From the NCBI GenBank assembly GCA_037200525.1, contig JBBCGG010000001.1, positions 3,402,501-3,466,500 of the forward strand: a stretch of 64,000 nucleotides of DNA. Direction: 5' to 3'. Position numbers and translations under genes: made by a program. The notes beneath the pieces are model-generated. The model saw nothing but the letters and a program-made list of their open reading frames with translations, was not told where the DNA came from and ran no database searches. The DNA comes from Methylocella sp. Lineage in GTDB: Bacteria; Pseudomonadota; Alphaproteobacteria; Rhizobiales; Beijerinckiaceae. Below, piece by piece: positions 17,808 to 26,559 of this stretch (its first letter is position 1; the number at the start of each line of letters is the position of its first letter).

Positions 17808-18311
17808 ATGAGAACGGTTATAGTGAATGACAAGATGCAAAGGGGATACCGCTATCAACTTACGAAACGGCCAGGCCGCAATTTCGATCCGGAGTTCGGT
17901 CCACAGTTAACTCCCAAAGAGATGTTACGACTGGGTGTATTCTGTGGCAAGTACATGACCGACACACGAAAAGAATTCCCCAAGAGTTGGTTCGAAAATG
18001 CAAAACTTGCCAGAAATGCCCCCGACCCCTCGCTCAACTACTTCGGCATCGATGCCAGCCAACCATTGTCTGTATGGCGGATGAAGGGATGGATACACCC
18101 CGATGATCCACGCGGCTGGTTTCAATGGTACTGTCGATATTATATTGGCCGCCGAATGCCGCAGGAAGACCTTCGACAGATTAGGCGGTGGAAGGCAATG
18201 CGAAGACACATCAGACAGATCGAACTTAACTGCGAGCGAGGTGACCAAACCTGCCGCAAACGTCAACGACAGGCCCTGCTTCATTGGGCCTACGACAGTC
18301 GGAAATTTTGA
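17808..18311 (+). CDS. Conserved protein of unknown function, Trp/Arg-rich, 167 residues
   Basis: An intact frame whose sequence looks strongly constrained: PLSVWRMKGWIHPDDPRGWFQ, then YCRYYIGRRMPQEDLRQIRRWKA and a C-terminal ALLHWAYDSRKF. I recall similar proteins of unknown function as widespread in bacteria, but cannot name a family with certainty. There is no signal peptide or membrane helix; many aromatic and basic residues could suit nucleic-acid or protein binding. I chose ATG 17808 (MRTVIVND) over the longer frame from 17739, whose extra residues look random. It stands alone between two dead or mobile elements, so it may be cargo of the island. Confidence 0.7.
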   Translation: MRTVIVNDKMQRGYRYQLTKRPGRNFDPEFGPQLTPKEMLRLGVFCGKYMTDTRKEFPKSWFENAKLARNAPDPSLNYFGIDASQPLSVWRMKGWIHPDDPRGWFQWYCRYYIGRRMPQEDLRQIRRWKAMRRHIRQIELNCERGDQTCRKRQRQALLHWAYDSRKF

Positions 18312-18528
18312 TTCAATCCGTGCCGGTGATAGCGGCGGTTCGTCAATAAACCCGACTTCCGCTTTGGGTCTTTCGCGATTCGGTCGAGCCAGTAGCAAGT
18401 CCGGCTATGTCCGCTATGACGCTGAGCGGAAGTAAATTCAGAGCATTAGCGGCAACGCTATAGGGCCATGGCAGGTTGATGGCGCTGTCTGAGACGTGAT
18501 TCAAGCTCCGAAACCGGAGCCTCGAATC

Positions 18529-19290
18529 ATGCTCTACGAACTCAGCGATTGTGAATGGACCGCCATCAAGCCGATGCTGCCGAACAAGACGCGCGGCGTC
18601 CGGCGTGTTAATGACCGTCGCGTGCTCAATGGCATCTTTTGGGTTCTTCGTTCAGGTGCGCCATGGCGCGACCTGCCCGAGATATACGGTCCTCGCACCA
18701 CTTGTTACAATCGCTTCGTTCGTTGGCGGCGGGCTGGCGTCTGGGACCGGATCATGGATACGCTCGCCGCCGGTCATGATGCGGCGGTGTAGATGATCGA
18801 TACTTCCGTCGTGCGCGTGCACCAGCACGGAGCCTGCATCACTGATAACAATCAGCAACATGTAGGCCGGTCGCGAGGCGGTCTGACAAGCAAGATTCAC
18901 GCGGTCGCGGACACCAACGGGCTGCCTGTCCATCTCGCGCTGACGCCCGGTGAGGCACACGACAATCGGCTGTGTTCGGTTCTTCTCGGCGGGTTGCTTC
19001 CACGAACGATGTTGCTCGCGGATCGCGGATACGATGCAGACTGGATCAGGGAGCTTGCTCGCCGGCAAGGAGCATAGGCTAACATCCCGCCGAAACGAAA
19101 TCGCAAAGACCCGATCTGCTTTAGCCCTTATCTGTATCGCGCCCGAAACCTGATCGAACGGTTCTTCAACAAGATCAAGCAGTGTCGGCGTGTCGCGACC
19201 CGATACGACAAACTCGCGACCAACTACCTGGCCTTCATCAAGCTCGCATCAATCCGGATTTGGCTGCGCGCTAATGAGTCCACGCCTTAG
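18529..19290 (+). pseudogene. IS5-type transposase with two in-frame TAG stops
   Basis: One continuous reading frame encodes a DDE transposase of the IS5 superfamily: the N-terminal domain (LYELSDCEWTAIKPMLPNK), the first Asp in MIDTSVVRVHQHG, the second in LADRGYDADW and the Glu in NLIERFFNKIKQCRR. TAG codons at 18790-18792 and 19075-19077 break the frame without shifting it. Related proteins have sense codons at both places, so two point mutations explain them. Possible terminal repeats (GTCTGAGACGTGATTCA near 18487 and a similar complement near 19296) are weak. Confidence 0.8.
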
Positions 19291-19350
19291 TACGACCTCT
19301 TAGCGATAGACCGCTGGCCGGCGGCAAGAAATATAAATCCCATTTCGGGA

Positions 19351-19379
19351 TTGACAAAAGATCAATCTGCAGAAGATTC
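19351..19379 (+). promoter_or_regulatory. Possible promoter for the tRNA-linked integrase
   Basis: TTGACA at 19351 is followed after 17 bases by AAGATT, a poor -10 box. It lies about 40 bases before the integrase start. Only the -35 match is good. Confidence 0.3.
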
Positions 19380-19420
19380 TTCCAGAATGTGGCAGGAGAA
19401 CCTTAATTCGTGGCGACATA

Positions 19421-20590
19421 GTGGCAAAAAGCGTGAAAATCCCGTACCTTAAAACGCGCCGCAGCGGCTATTATTGGATTCCCAAACCGGAAATGCAGGC
19501 CGAAGGCTTTCTTCAAAAGCCTTTGGGAACGGATCTTGAGAAAGCGCGGCAAGAAGCGCTGCGGCTTTACGAACATTGGTGCCGCTACAAGCGGGGCGAG
19601 GATACCGCTCCGAACGTAAAGGTCAGCCGCGACCAAGCGACGGCTGGAAAGCGATATCCGCCCGGATCGATGGGTGAGGCTTTCCAAAAATGGATTTTCA
19701 CAAAGCAATGGGCGGACCTTTCGCCCAAAACCCGCAATGGTGAATGGTGGCCAGCTTGGCGTTTTAGGATCGAGCCGGTGTTCGGCCGCGCAAATCCCCG
19801 CACCATTGGCTTTGACGCCCTCTCCGCGTGGCATCAGGCTATCCTGGAAGACTCCGGGCTCGACACGGCGCACCGCGCGATCAAAATTTGGCGGCGCCTG
19901 TGGAAAATCATGGCCGCGATGCAATATTGCGACGCCACAAAGGACCCTTCGCTGGCGATTCGAAATCATGCTCCCAAAGCTAGAAACCAGAGGTTTGTCC
20001 ACGGCGAGGTTGTTCTCCGGGTCAAACAGGCTTGGCGGTCCGGCTATAAAGGGCTCGCCTGCATCATAGCCATTTGCTGGGATTCCCAGCTTTCTCCCGG
20101 CGACGTGCGAAAGCTGCGGAAGCGCCATATGGTCGAATCGGCAGGCGGTCGGTACTTCGATCTGTCGATCGAGGGCCGGTCGAAGACGGGTGTCGCGGTC
20201 ATGGGAACGATCTCCAAGCGCACCGACAGGCTCGTCTCGGCTTACCTCGCCGAGCGCGGCGTCGAGCTGCTCGACGAAGCGTTCCTGTTCCGCAATCGAT
20301 CCGGCGCGCCATATCGGGAAGACACCCTCCCCGACGACTTCCGTGCGCTTATGAAAGCATCCTTTGCCGGCGATCTGCGCCAACTTCGCGATCTCCGTCG
20401 ATCCGGCGCGATGGAGGCCGCCGCCGGCGGCGTCGATTCCAAAGCACTTGCCGACAAAATGGGCAACAGCATCAACACGTCCGATAAGTTGCAAAAAACC
20501 TATCAGCCAGTTGATTTGGCGAACGTTCGCCGCGCCGACGCAGCACGAATTGTGGGGCGGAAAGCAGTGCGCGAAGCGAACAAAAAGTGA
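19421..20590 (+). CDS. Tyrosine-recombinase-like integrase at tRNA-Arg
   Basis: A 389-residue protein whose C-terminal half follows the phage-integrase fold. The usual first catalytic Arg box reads CWDSQLSPGDVRKLR, where the SPGDVR form replaces the standard TGxR. The second box reads LRDLRRSGAMEA rather than HxLRHTxA, and the tyrosine is in KLQKTYQPVDL. I recall such divergent boxes in a subfamily of alphaproteobacterial integrases, so activity is possible. It starts at GTG 19421, with AGGAG rather far upstream. It ends 71 bases from the 3' end of tRNA-Arg, the classic place for an integrase that uses the tRNA as attachment site. Confidence 0.8.
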   Translation: MAKSVKIPYLKTRRSGYYWIPKPEMQAEGFLQKPLGTDLEKARQEALRLYEHWCRYKRGEDTAPNVKVSRDQATAGKRYPPGSMGEAFQKWIFTKQWADLSPKTRNGEWWPAWRFRIEPVFGRANPRTIGFDALSAWHQAILEDSGLDTAHRAIKIWRRLWKIMAAMQYCDATKDPSLAIRNHAPKARNQRFVHGEVVLRVKQAWRSGYKGLACIIAICWDSQLSPGDVRKLRKRHMVESAGGRYFDLSIEGRSKTGVAVMGTISKRTDRLVSAYLAERGVELLDEAFLFRNRSGAPYREDTLPDDFRALMKASFAGDLRQLRDLRRSGAMEAAAGGVDSKALADKMGNSINTSDKLQKTYQPVDLANVRRADAARIVGRKAVREANKK

Positions 20591-20592
20591 TT

Positions 20593-20627
20593 AAAAGTGG
20601 AAAAGCTTCCGCCAAAAAGTGGAAAAG
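20593..20627 (+). repeat. Two 13-bp direct repeats near the presumed attachment site
   Basis: AAAAGTGGAAAAG occurs at 20593-20605 and again at 20615-20627, start to start 22 bases, about two helical turns. They sit between the integrase stop and the tRNA 3' end and could be integrase or excisionase binding sites. Confidence 0.5.
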
Positions 20628-20661
20628 TAAAATGAGAAAATCGGCTAAGTCATTGATTTTA

Positions 20662-20738
20662 TGGCGACTCCGGCAGGGTTCGAACCTGCGACCTGCCGCT
20701 TAGAAGGCGGCTGCTCTATCCAGCTGAGCTACGGAGTC
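20662..20738 (-). tRNA. tRNA-Arg (anticodon TCT)
   Basis: A full cloverleaf on the minus strand. The acceptor pair is GACTCCG/CGGAGTC, the D arm has AGCTGGATA, the anticodon loop CTTCTAA gives TCT, the T arm has GGTTCGAACCC, and CCA is encoded. The integrase lies at its 3' side, so this end probably doubles as an attachment site. Confidence 0.95.
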
Positions 20739-20759
20739 AAGCCGGCCTTTGCCTCGAAT

Positions 20760-21065
20760 TCAATGAGTCCATTGGCCGAGCCGGGTAGATTTGAAATTAT
20801 CCGAATATGAAAGGATTTTACGGGGATCGGATTTCGGCTCCTCGACGCGATAGGCGAGGCGATTCTTTTGCGCGTAGGCGATCGCTTCTTCCTTGTCGCC
20901 GAAACGCAACCGCACCTGGCTCTTCATATCGCCTGAACTCGTCCAACCCATCAGCGGATCGATCTGGCGCGCCGATTCCGGCTCGAATTCCAGCACCCAT
21001 TGCTTGGTTCGCGCGTTTCCCGACTGGGTCGCTGTTTTGGCGGGACGGTAAATGCGTGCGGTCAT
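20760..21065 (-). CDS. NDUFS4-like complex I accessory protein
   Basis: A 101-residue protein starting MTARIYRPAKTATQSG. It carries the ETC complex I subunit signature: KQWVLEFEP, DPLMGWTSSGDMKSQVRLRF and EAIAYAQKNRLAYRV. In alphaproteobacteria it is an accessory subunit of respiratory NADH dehydrogenase. The frame extends to 21116, but ATG 21065 gives the usual N-terminus. It sits between two tRNAs, a common setting in this class of bacteria, and marks the return to core chromosome right of the island. Confidence 0.88.
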   Translation of the reverse strand: MTARIYRPAKTATQSGNARTKQWVLEFEPESARQIDPLMGWTSSGDMKSQVRLRFGDKEEAIAYAQKNRLAYRVEEPKSDPRKILSYSDNFKSTRLGQWTH

Positions 21066-21154
21066 ATCGAGCGTTCCCACTTCAGAACATTTTAGGCGTC
21101 TATGCGGCTGCCTCAAGCGGCGCTGATCCTAAACGCAACGGCACGGTTCCATAG

Positions 21155-21231
21155 TGGTCGGGGCAGCAGGATTCGAACCTGCGACCTGAAGTTCCCAAAA
21201 CTTCCGCGCTACCAGACTGCGCTATACCCCG
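21155..21231 (-). tRNA. tRNA-Pro (anticodon TGG)
   Basis: A cloverleaf on the minus strand: acceptor CGGGGTA/TGCCCCG with the usual mismatch, anticodon stem GAAGT/ACTTC around TTTGGGA giving TGG, T arm GGTTCGAATCC, and an encoded CCA. Confidence 0.94.
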
Positions 21232-21322
21232 CATCGAAAGCCCTTCGGCACCATCGCGCTTCTCGCTATCACGCGGCTCTACTGCGAACAAGTTTTACGC
21301 GCGGCTGTGGAGAACTTCGCAA

Positions 21323-21832
21323 TCATTTGCCAAAAAGCGGATGCCGCACGCTATCGCCGATCTTCAAGCCGATTCTGGCGGCGGAGCCGGCGTTGACCTC
21401 AAGAACGCTATAGACCGGCCCCCCGGAAGGAATAATCGCCCGCGACAAAGGTTCGGTGTTTTCCGCTAGCGCCACTACCTTGCCCGTCTTGGAGATGAAA
21501 ACCATGTCGAGCGGCAAAAATGTATTTTTCATCCACATTGCAACTGGCTGCTCGACCTGAAAATCAAACAGCATGCCTTGATCCGCCGGCAGGCTCCTGC
21601 GGAACATGAGGCCCCGCTCGCGCTGAGCCTGCGTGCGCATGACTTCGACAGAAAATTGATGCGCCCCGCTCGATGTGACGATTTCGAGCTTCTCCAGCGC
21701 CGCCCGCGCATCTTCCGCCTCAACGCGCCCAGCCAAAGCCGAGAAAATCGCCAGCAACGCCAACAGAATGGTCCGAAAAGAAGACCGCGCAGGAGCGCCG
21801 CGGCCGCTCCCCAAGGTCAATTGTTTTTTCAA
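21323..21832 (-). CDS. DUF192 family exported protein
   Basis: A 169-residue protein with a basic start, a hydrophobic stretch (TILLALLAIFSALAG) that reads as a signal peptide or anchor, then a DUF192 domain: RGLMFRRSLPADQGMLFDF, MWMKNTFLPLDMVFIS and VYSVLEVNAGSAARIGLKIGD. The family's function is not established. It lies next to the cold-shock gene, both on the minus strand with 56 bases between them, and could be co-transcribed with it. Confidence 0.88.
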   Translation of the reverse strand: MKKQLTLGSGRGAPARSSFRTILLALLAIFSALAGRVEAEDARAALEKLEIVTSSGAHQFSVEVMRTQAQRERGLMFRRSLPADQGMLFDFQVEQPVAMWMKNTFLPLDMVFISKTGKVVALAENTEPLSRAIIPSGGPVYSVLEVNAGSAARIGLKIGDSVRHPLFGK

Positions 21833-21888
21833 ATATCTACCCTCGCGAACTCGGCCCTAGCAGGTTTTGCGTTTTTGAAGGGGCCAGG

Positions 21889-22548
21889 TCAATGCGACAG
21901 AGACGGCGCGGCGTTCAGCGGCCGCACTTCCGCCGCCATCAATCCCTTCGGACCGTCGCCGAAACGCACGAGGAGGCTTTCGCCCGGATGTAAATCCGCA
22001 ATGCCATAATGGCGCAAGGTTTCCATGTGTATAAAAATATCTGTGGTCCCATCGCCGCGGGTGACAAATCCGAACCCCCGCACGCGATTAAACCATTTGA
22101 CCACGACGATTTCGAAGCCGCTCGTCGGCGTCACCTTGACGTGGGTGCGCGGTTGGCTTTCTGAAGGATGCGCCAACGATCGATCCATTGAAACGATTTT
22201 TAGCACCTGAAGTCCCTTTGCGCGGCGAACCGCCTCACAAACAATCGCGGCTCCTTCGGCGGCATTAGCAAAGCCGTCCCGGTGCAAGGTCGTGATGTGC
22301 AAAAGGACGTCGGGACCGCCATTATCCGGGGCGATGAAGCCATAGCCCTTGACCACGTCGAACCATTTGATCCGGCCGGAAATCTCGAAAAGATCGTGCG
22401 GTTCGAAGGGAGCAGCCTTGGCGTCCAAATCGAACAGAAATGAGCCCGGATTTTTGGCGGAGCATTTTTCGTCCAAGGAGCAATCTCCCAAGAATGCGCT
22501 GGCGCGGCGTCGAAAATTGCGCGGCGCAGCCGAATCATCCGCCGGCAA
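21889..22548 (-). CDS. Cold-shock protein with two CSD domains
   Basis: A 219-residue protein with two cold-shock domains. The first (about 57-120) has [18 protein letters not shown] and DVLLHITTL; the second (about 146-210) has [17 protein letters not shown] and DIFIHMETL. Both keep the RNP1-like aromatic patch that binds single-stranded nucleic acid. An N-terminal stretch of about 50 residues is not conserved-looking. Double-domain CSPs of this size are typical of alphaproteobacteria. Confidence 0.9.
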   Translation of the reverse strand: MPADDSAAPRNFRRRASAFLGDCSLDEKCSAKNPGSFLFDLDAKAAPFEPHDLFEISGRIKWFDVVKGYGFIAPDNGGPDVLLHITTLHRDGFANAAEGAAIVCEAVRRAKGLQVLKIVSMDRSLAHPSESQPRTHVKVTPTSGFEIVVVKWFNRVRGFGFVTRGDGTTDIFIHMETLRHYGIADLHPGESLLVRFGDGPKGLMAAEVRPLNAAPSLSH

Positions 22549-22906
22549 ACCTCAACTCTCCGCAGGATATCATCGCCCCGCCATAGCGACAGCCGGAAAG
22601 CGCAGGAAGGTGTGGATGACTTAAAAAAGCTCGAGCGGGATTTTTGGAAACGATGGCGCATGCCGCGTCAAAGCGAAGGGAACGCGACCCGGAACAGAGC
22701 TTCAAGTCAAATTGATCGCGCGCCGCATCTTTCTGTTTCAACGCATGATCGCAAAAAGGCTGCGCTTTTTCTTTCGGGATTGGTGTTCTAATACGAATCT
22801 TAACAAAAATTGAACCAGACTCAAGTTGAGCTAGGTGGACACAAGACCAGCAAACATAGTATCAGCGCGCTCCGCTCACTAATTTGGAACAGGGCTGCAG
22901 CCGCAT
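22549..22906. other. Divergent intergenic region
   Basis: This separates the minus-strand cold-shock gene from the plus-strand SGNH array and should hold both promoters. An AAAAAG...CTTTTT pair near 22753-22770 and an AT-rich tract after it are visible, but I could not settle on a convincing -35/-10 pair. Confidence 0.4.
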
Positions 22907-24097
22907 ATGGCCAGAAGGTTTTCCATCCCGCTGCGCGCCGCGGCGATCCCTATTTTGATCGCCCTCATCGCGCTGATGGAGGTGAAACATCTTGGCCAAT
23001 TCTATCGGCTGTTCACGTTCATCTTTGTCTTCTTGCTGCTTGTCGACATCGCTTCGCTTACGCGCGGCAAAGCCCGCGATTTTCAGATCGTTCTCGCCTC
23101 AATTGTCTTAGGCCTTTGCATCCTTGAAGCGACTGCGGATATCTTGGCCGCCAAGACTTGGCTCCAGGTGACCCCCGGCGAGTCGGTTCGCCAACCGATC
23201 ATGGGGTGGGGGCCAGAGCATGCCGGACGCTTTCATGCCGACAAGCGCTATTCGGAAGCCGGCCCCTCCATCTATGGCGCCGATTACACGATCGATTCGG
23301 ATCTGCTGCGGCAAACTCATTCAATCGAAAGCGGTCCGGCGATCGTATTTTTCGGCGATTCCTACACATTCGGCGATGGCGTCAATGACGCCGACGCGCT
23401 GCCGCAGATGTTGGCCGATTCGCTCGACCCCAAGCAGCGCGTCGTCAATCTCGCCTTCACCGGTTACGGACCGCAGCAATTCCTGCGGGAGATGGAGGTT
23501 GGCCGTTTCGATTCCGTCATCGGGCCTCATCCCAAACTATTTATCTTCATGACGGCTGTCTGGCATGCCGAGCGCACCGCCTGCAAAGCCTATTGGACGC
23601 CACATGCGCCGCGTTATGCCCTGGAGAACGGCAAAGTCGTCTTCAAGGGAGCTTGCAATGAAGGAGCCAGCCGACTGGCGCGGGAGTTTCTTCAGAACAC
23701 AGCGGCTTATCGCATGTTTATCGAGCCCTATCGCACCGCCATCAATCATGAGGACGTAGAGCTCTATATACGGATCTTGGAGGCGGCGGTGAGGCTCGCC
23801 AAGGAAAAATACGGGGTCGCAACGCTTGTCCCATATCTGCGAGTATCGAAGGATTATCTGAGCACGACGGGATTCACCAATGAGGAAGTCATCGAGCGCC
23901 TGCAAAATGCAGGGGCGATCGTCATTGATGCGTCTCTTCTCGACGAGCAAGCCGGCGGGGCGGTCATCAGCATCCCCGGGGACGGCCATCCAACGCCTCT
24001 CGCCAATCGTCTCAGGACATCGATGCTCAAAACCTATATTGAACAGCGCTTAGCCGACGTTTCGCTTTCAGGATCTGGACTGCGGCAGCAAAATTAG
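22907..24097 (+). CDS. Membrane-anchored SGNH-hydrolase-like protein, paralog 1 of 5
   Basis: A 396-residue protein with about three hydrophobic segments in the first 75 residues (AAIPILIALIALMEV, TFIFVFLLLVDIASL, VLASIVLGLCILEA) and then a large, probably periplasmic domain. That domain has an SGNH/GDSL block I, FFGDSYTFGDGV, with the candidate nucleophile Ser152. It also has a block V, GDGHPTP, with Asp359 and His361. Cys226 and Cys250 are kept in all five paralogs and may form a disulfide. SGNH enzymes are esterases or acyl/acetyl-group hydrolases or transferases; the substrate here is unknown. It heads a five-gene tandem array. Confidence 0.75.
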   Translation: MARRFSIPLRAAAIPILIALIALMEVKHLGQFYRLFTFIFVFLLLVDIASLTRGKARDFQIVLASIVLGLCILEATADILAAKTWLQVTPGESVRQPIMGWGPEHAGRFHADKRYSEAGPSIYGADYTIDSDLLRQTHSIESGPAIVFFGDSYTFGDGVNDADALPQMLADSLDPKQRVVNLAFTGYGPQQFLREMEVGRFDSVIGPHPKLFIFMTAVWHAERTACKAYWTPHAPRYALENGKVVFKGACNEGASRLAREFLQNTAAYRMFIEPYRTAINHEDVELYIRILEAAVRLAKEKYGVATLVPYLRVSKDYLSTTGFTNEEVIERLQNAGAIVIDASLLDEQAGGAVISIPGDGHPTPLANRLRTSMLKTYIEQRLADVSLSGSGLRQQN

Positions 24098-24136
24098 ATC
24101 ATCCTAAAATCATGAGCGAATCAGGATCCTTCGCCT

Positions 24137-25312
24137 ATGGATAAGCGGCTCTTCACCAAGCTAAGGTTCGCCGCGCTGCCTATTTTGGTCGGCCTTATAA
24201 CGCTGATGGAATTGAAGCATCCTCTCCCGCTATTTCGGCTGCTGACCTTCATCTTCGTGTTTTTGCTGCTCGCCGACCTCGCCTTCATTTTGCGCGGCAA
24301 ATCGCGCGATCTCCTGCTGATCCTCGCCTCGTTCGCCTTCGGGATCTGCGTCATCGAGGCCGGGGCCAACGCCTTGGAGCCGAAGTCATCGATCAACATG
24401 ACGCAAGGCTGGTCGGTGCGCCAGCCGATCATGGGATGGGGGCCGGACCGTCCAGGACGTTTCCATGCGGAGAAACGGGACCCGACCATCGGGGCGACTA
24501 TCTATACCGCCGACTATACGATTGATTCGAATCTGCTGCGTGAGACTCACTCGATTCAAACTGGTCCGGCGATCGTTTTTTTTGGTGATTCCTACACGTT
24601 CGGAGACGGCGTGTCGGACTCCGAAACGATGCCGCAGGTTCTAGCCGACACGCTGGAGCCGAAGCTACGCGTCGTCAACCTTGCATTCACGGGCTATGGA
24701 CCGCAGCAATTCCTGCGCGAAATGGAGACAAGCCGCTTCGACGCCCTCATCGGTACGGATCCGAAGCTTTTCATTTTCATGACGGCTCCCTGGCATGCCG
24801 AGCGGACCGCATGCAAAGCCTATTGGACGCCCTTTGCGCCGCGCTACGCGCTTGTGAACGGAGAGGTCGCATATCAAGGCGCTTGCAACGAAGGAGCGAG
24901 CCTATGGTTGCGGCAATGGCTCGAGAACACGGCGGCTTATCGCGTCTTTATTGAGCCCTATCGCCATGAGGTTAATCGCAATGACGTCGATCTTTATGTC
25001 CGCATCCTGGAGGCGGCGGTGAGACTGGCGAAAGATAAATACGGCGTAACAACGCTCATTCCTTACATTCGCACGCCGCCAGAATATCTGCGCGCTTCAG
25101 GCATCAGCAATGAAGCCATTATGGATCGCCTGAAAAATAGCGGCGCCGCGGTCATCGACGTTTCTCTCCAGGCGGAGGAAGCCGATGGCGCTACGATCAG
25201 CATCAAGGGCGACGGCCACCCGACGCCCCTCGCCCATCGCCTCCGGGCGTCAATGCTCAAAAAATATATCGAGCAGCCCTTGTCCGGTCCTCTCCTTTCG
25301 GGACTGAAGTGA
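24137..25312 (+). CDS. Membrane-anchored SGNH-hydrolase-like protein, paralog 2 of 5
   Basis: A 391-residue paralog with the same plan: N-terminal helices (LPILVGLITLMEL, TFIFVFLLLADLAFI), block I FFGDSYTFGDGVSD, conserved HAERTACKAYW and YQGACNEGAS cysteines, and block V GDGHPTPLAHR. It is closest by eye to paralog 1, sharing long stretches such as VVNLAFTGYGPQQFLREME. The gap to paralog 1 is 39 bases and to paralog 3 is 49, so the array is probably one operon. Catalytic activity is inferred only from the motifs. Confidence 0.75.
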   Translation: MDKRLFTKLRFAALPILVGLITLMELKHPLPLFRLLTFIFVFLLLADLAFILRGKSRDLLLILASFAFGICVIEAGANALEPKSSINMTQGWSVRQPIMGWGPDRPGRFHAEKRDPTIGATIYTADYTIDSNLLRETHSIQTGPAIVFFGDSYTFGDGVSDSETMPQVLADTLEPKLRVVNLAFTGYGPQQFLREMETSRFDALIGTDPKLFIFMTAPWHAERTACKAYWTPFAPRYALVNGEVAYQGACNEGASLWLRQWLENTAAYRVFIEPYRHEVNRNDVDLYVRILEAAVRLAKDKYGVTTLIPYIRTPPEYLRASGISNEAIMDRLKNSGAAVIDVSLQAEEADGATISIKGDGHPTPLAHRLRASMLKKYIEQPLSGPLLSGLK

Positions 25313-25361
25313 CGTTTTCCGTTCGTCCGCATCGCTCGCACACAGCACGGTTCCTTTTGTC

Positions 25362-26537
25362 ATGGTCATAAGGCTTCCCCGCAGGCGTCAGTTTGTGGCA
25401 GCTCCTGTTCTGGTGGGGCTGATCATTTTGAACGAGTTGGCCGGCGCCTTTCATGGGTTTCGGCTGCTTTCATTCGTTCTTTTATTCCTCCTCGTCGCCA
25501 ACATCGCTTCGCTGACGCGCGGCGCGGCGCGCGACGGCGTGATGGTCTTGGCGTCGCTCGTCTTCGGACTTTGCCTGGTGGAAGCTGCGGCAAATATTCT
25601 GGAGCCCAGAACATGGATCTCGATCGACAGAGGCTTGTACGGAAAGCAGCCAATCATCGGCGCCGGACCAAACCATCCGGGGGTATTCCATGACGAGAAG
25701 AGAGACCCAAAGACCGGAGCGACGATCTACAGCGCGAACTACACCATAAATTCCAATTTTCTGCGCGCGATGCACTCCAGCGACAGAGAGCCGACGATCG
25801 TCTTTTTCGGAGATTCCATGACGTTTGGGGTTGGAGTTGCGGACGCTGATACGATGCCGCAACTTTTCGCCGATTCGCTCGACCCGAAGCAGCGCGTTCT
25901 GAACGTCGCCTTTGGCGGCCATGGTCCCCAGCACTTTTTGCGAGAACTCGAATCCGGCATTTACGATCCGCTGATTGGTTCGCGCGCGCGCGTGTTCATT
26001 TATATGACGGCGCCCTGGCACGCCGAGCGTATGACCTGCAGACCGATCTGGGTGTCGACCGGGCCGCGCTATGTGCTCGAAAATGGCGAGGTCGCATTCA
26101 AAGGGCCTTGTTATGAAGGCGTCGCTCTTTGGTGGCGCGGATGGCTCGAGAATGCGGCGTTCTATCGACGGTTCGTCGCGCCCATTGGCCAAGGCGTGAG
26201 CCATGACGATATCGAACTGTATATCAAGACCTTGGCGGCGTCCGTGAAGCTCGGCAAGGAGAAGTACGGCGTCCCGACGATCATCCCTTACATTCGAGCA
26301 TGGGGCAGTTACCTGACTGCAACCGGCTTCACCGATGACATCATTATCAAACGCCTGCAGGACTCCGGCGCCATCGTGCTCGATATGTCGCTCAGGAAAG
26401 AAGAAGCCGAAGGGGCCAAGCTCAGCATCGTCGGCGATGGTCATCCAACGCCCTTGGCTAACCGCATGAGGGCCGAGATGCTCAAAAATTACATCGAGCA
26501 GCACATACCAGGGGTATTGCTGTCCAAACTGGAATGA
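25362..26537 (+). CDS. Membrane-anchored SGNH-hydrolase-like protein, paralog 3 of 5
   Basis: A 391-residue paralog, visibly the most divergent. Block I is FFGDSMTFGVGVAD. The motif GGHGPQHFLREL replaces GYGPQQFLREM, and the cysteine pair sits in ERMTCRPIW and FKGPCYEGV. Block V GDGHPTPLANRM is intact. N-terminal helices precede the domain as in the others. Nothing suggests decay: the frame is full length and the active-site residues remain. Confidence 0.75.
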   Translation: MVIRLPRRRQFVAAPVLVGLIILNELAGAFHGFRLLSFVLLFLLVANIASLTRGAARDGVMVLASLVFGLCLVEAAANILEPRTWISIDRGLYGKQPIIGAGPNHPGVFHDEKRDPKTGATIYSANYTINSNFLRAMHSSDREPTIVFFGDSMTFGVGVADADTMPQLFADSLDPKQRVLNVAFGGHGPQHFLRELESGIYDPLIGSRARVFIYMTAPWHAERMTCRPIWVSTGPRYVLENGEVAFKGPCYEGVALWWRGWLENAAFYRRFVAPIGQGVSHDDIELYIKTLAASVKLGKEKYGVPTIIPYIRAWGSYLTATGFTDDIIIKRLQDSGAIVLDMSLRKEEAEGAKLSIVGDGHPTPLANRMRAEMLKNYIEQHIPGVLLSKLE

Positions 26538-26559
26538 TGCGCGATGGACAAGTCGTCAA

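Noticed and set aside
14339-20662. Search for a left attachment copy of the tRNA-Arg 3' end and for CRISPR arrays
   Set aside because: No second copy of the tRNA 3' segment and no regularly spaced repeats were found by eye in this window.
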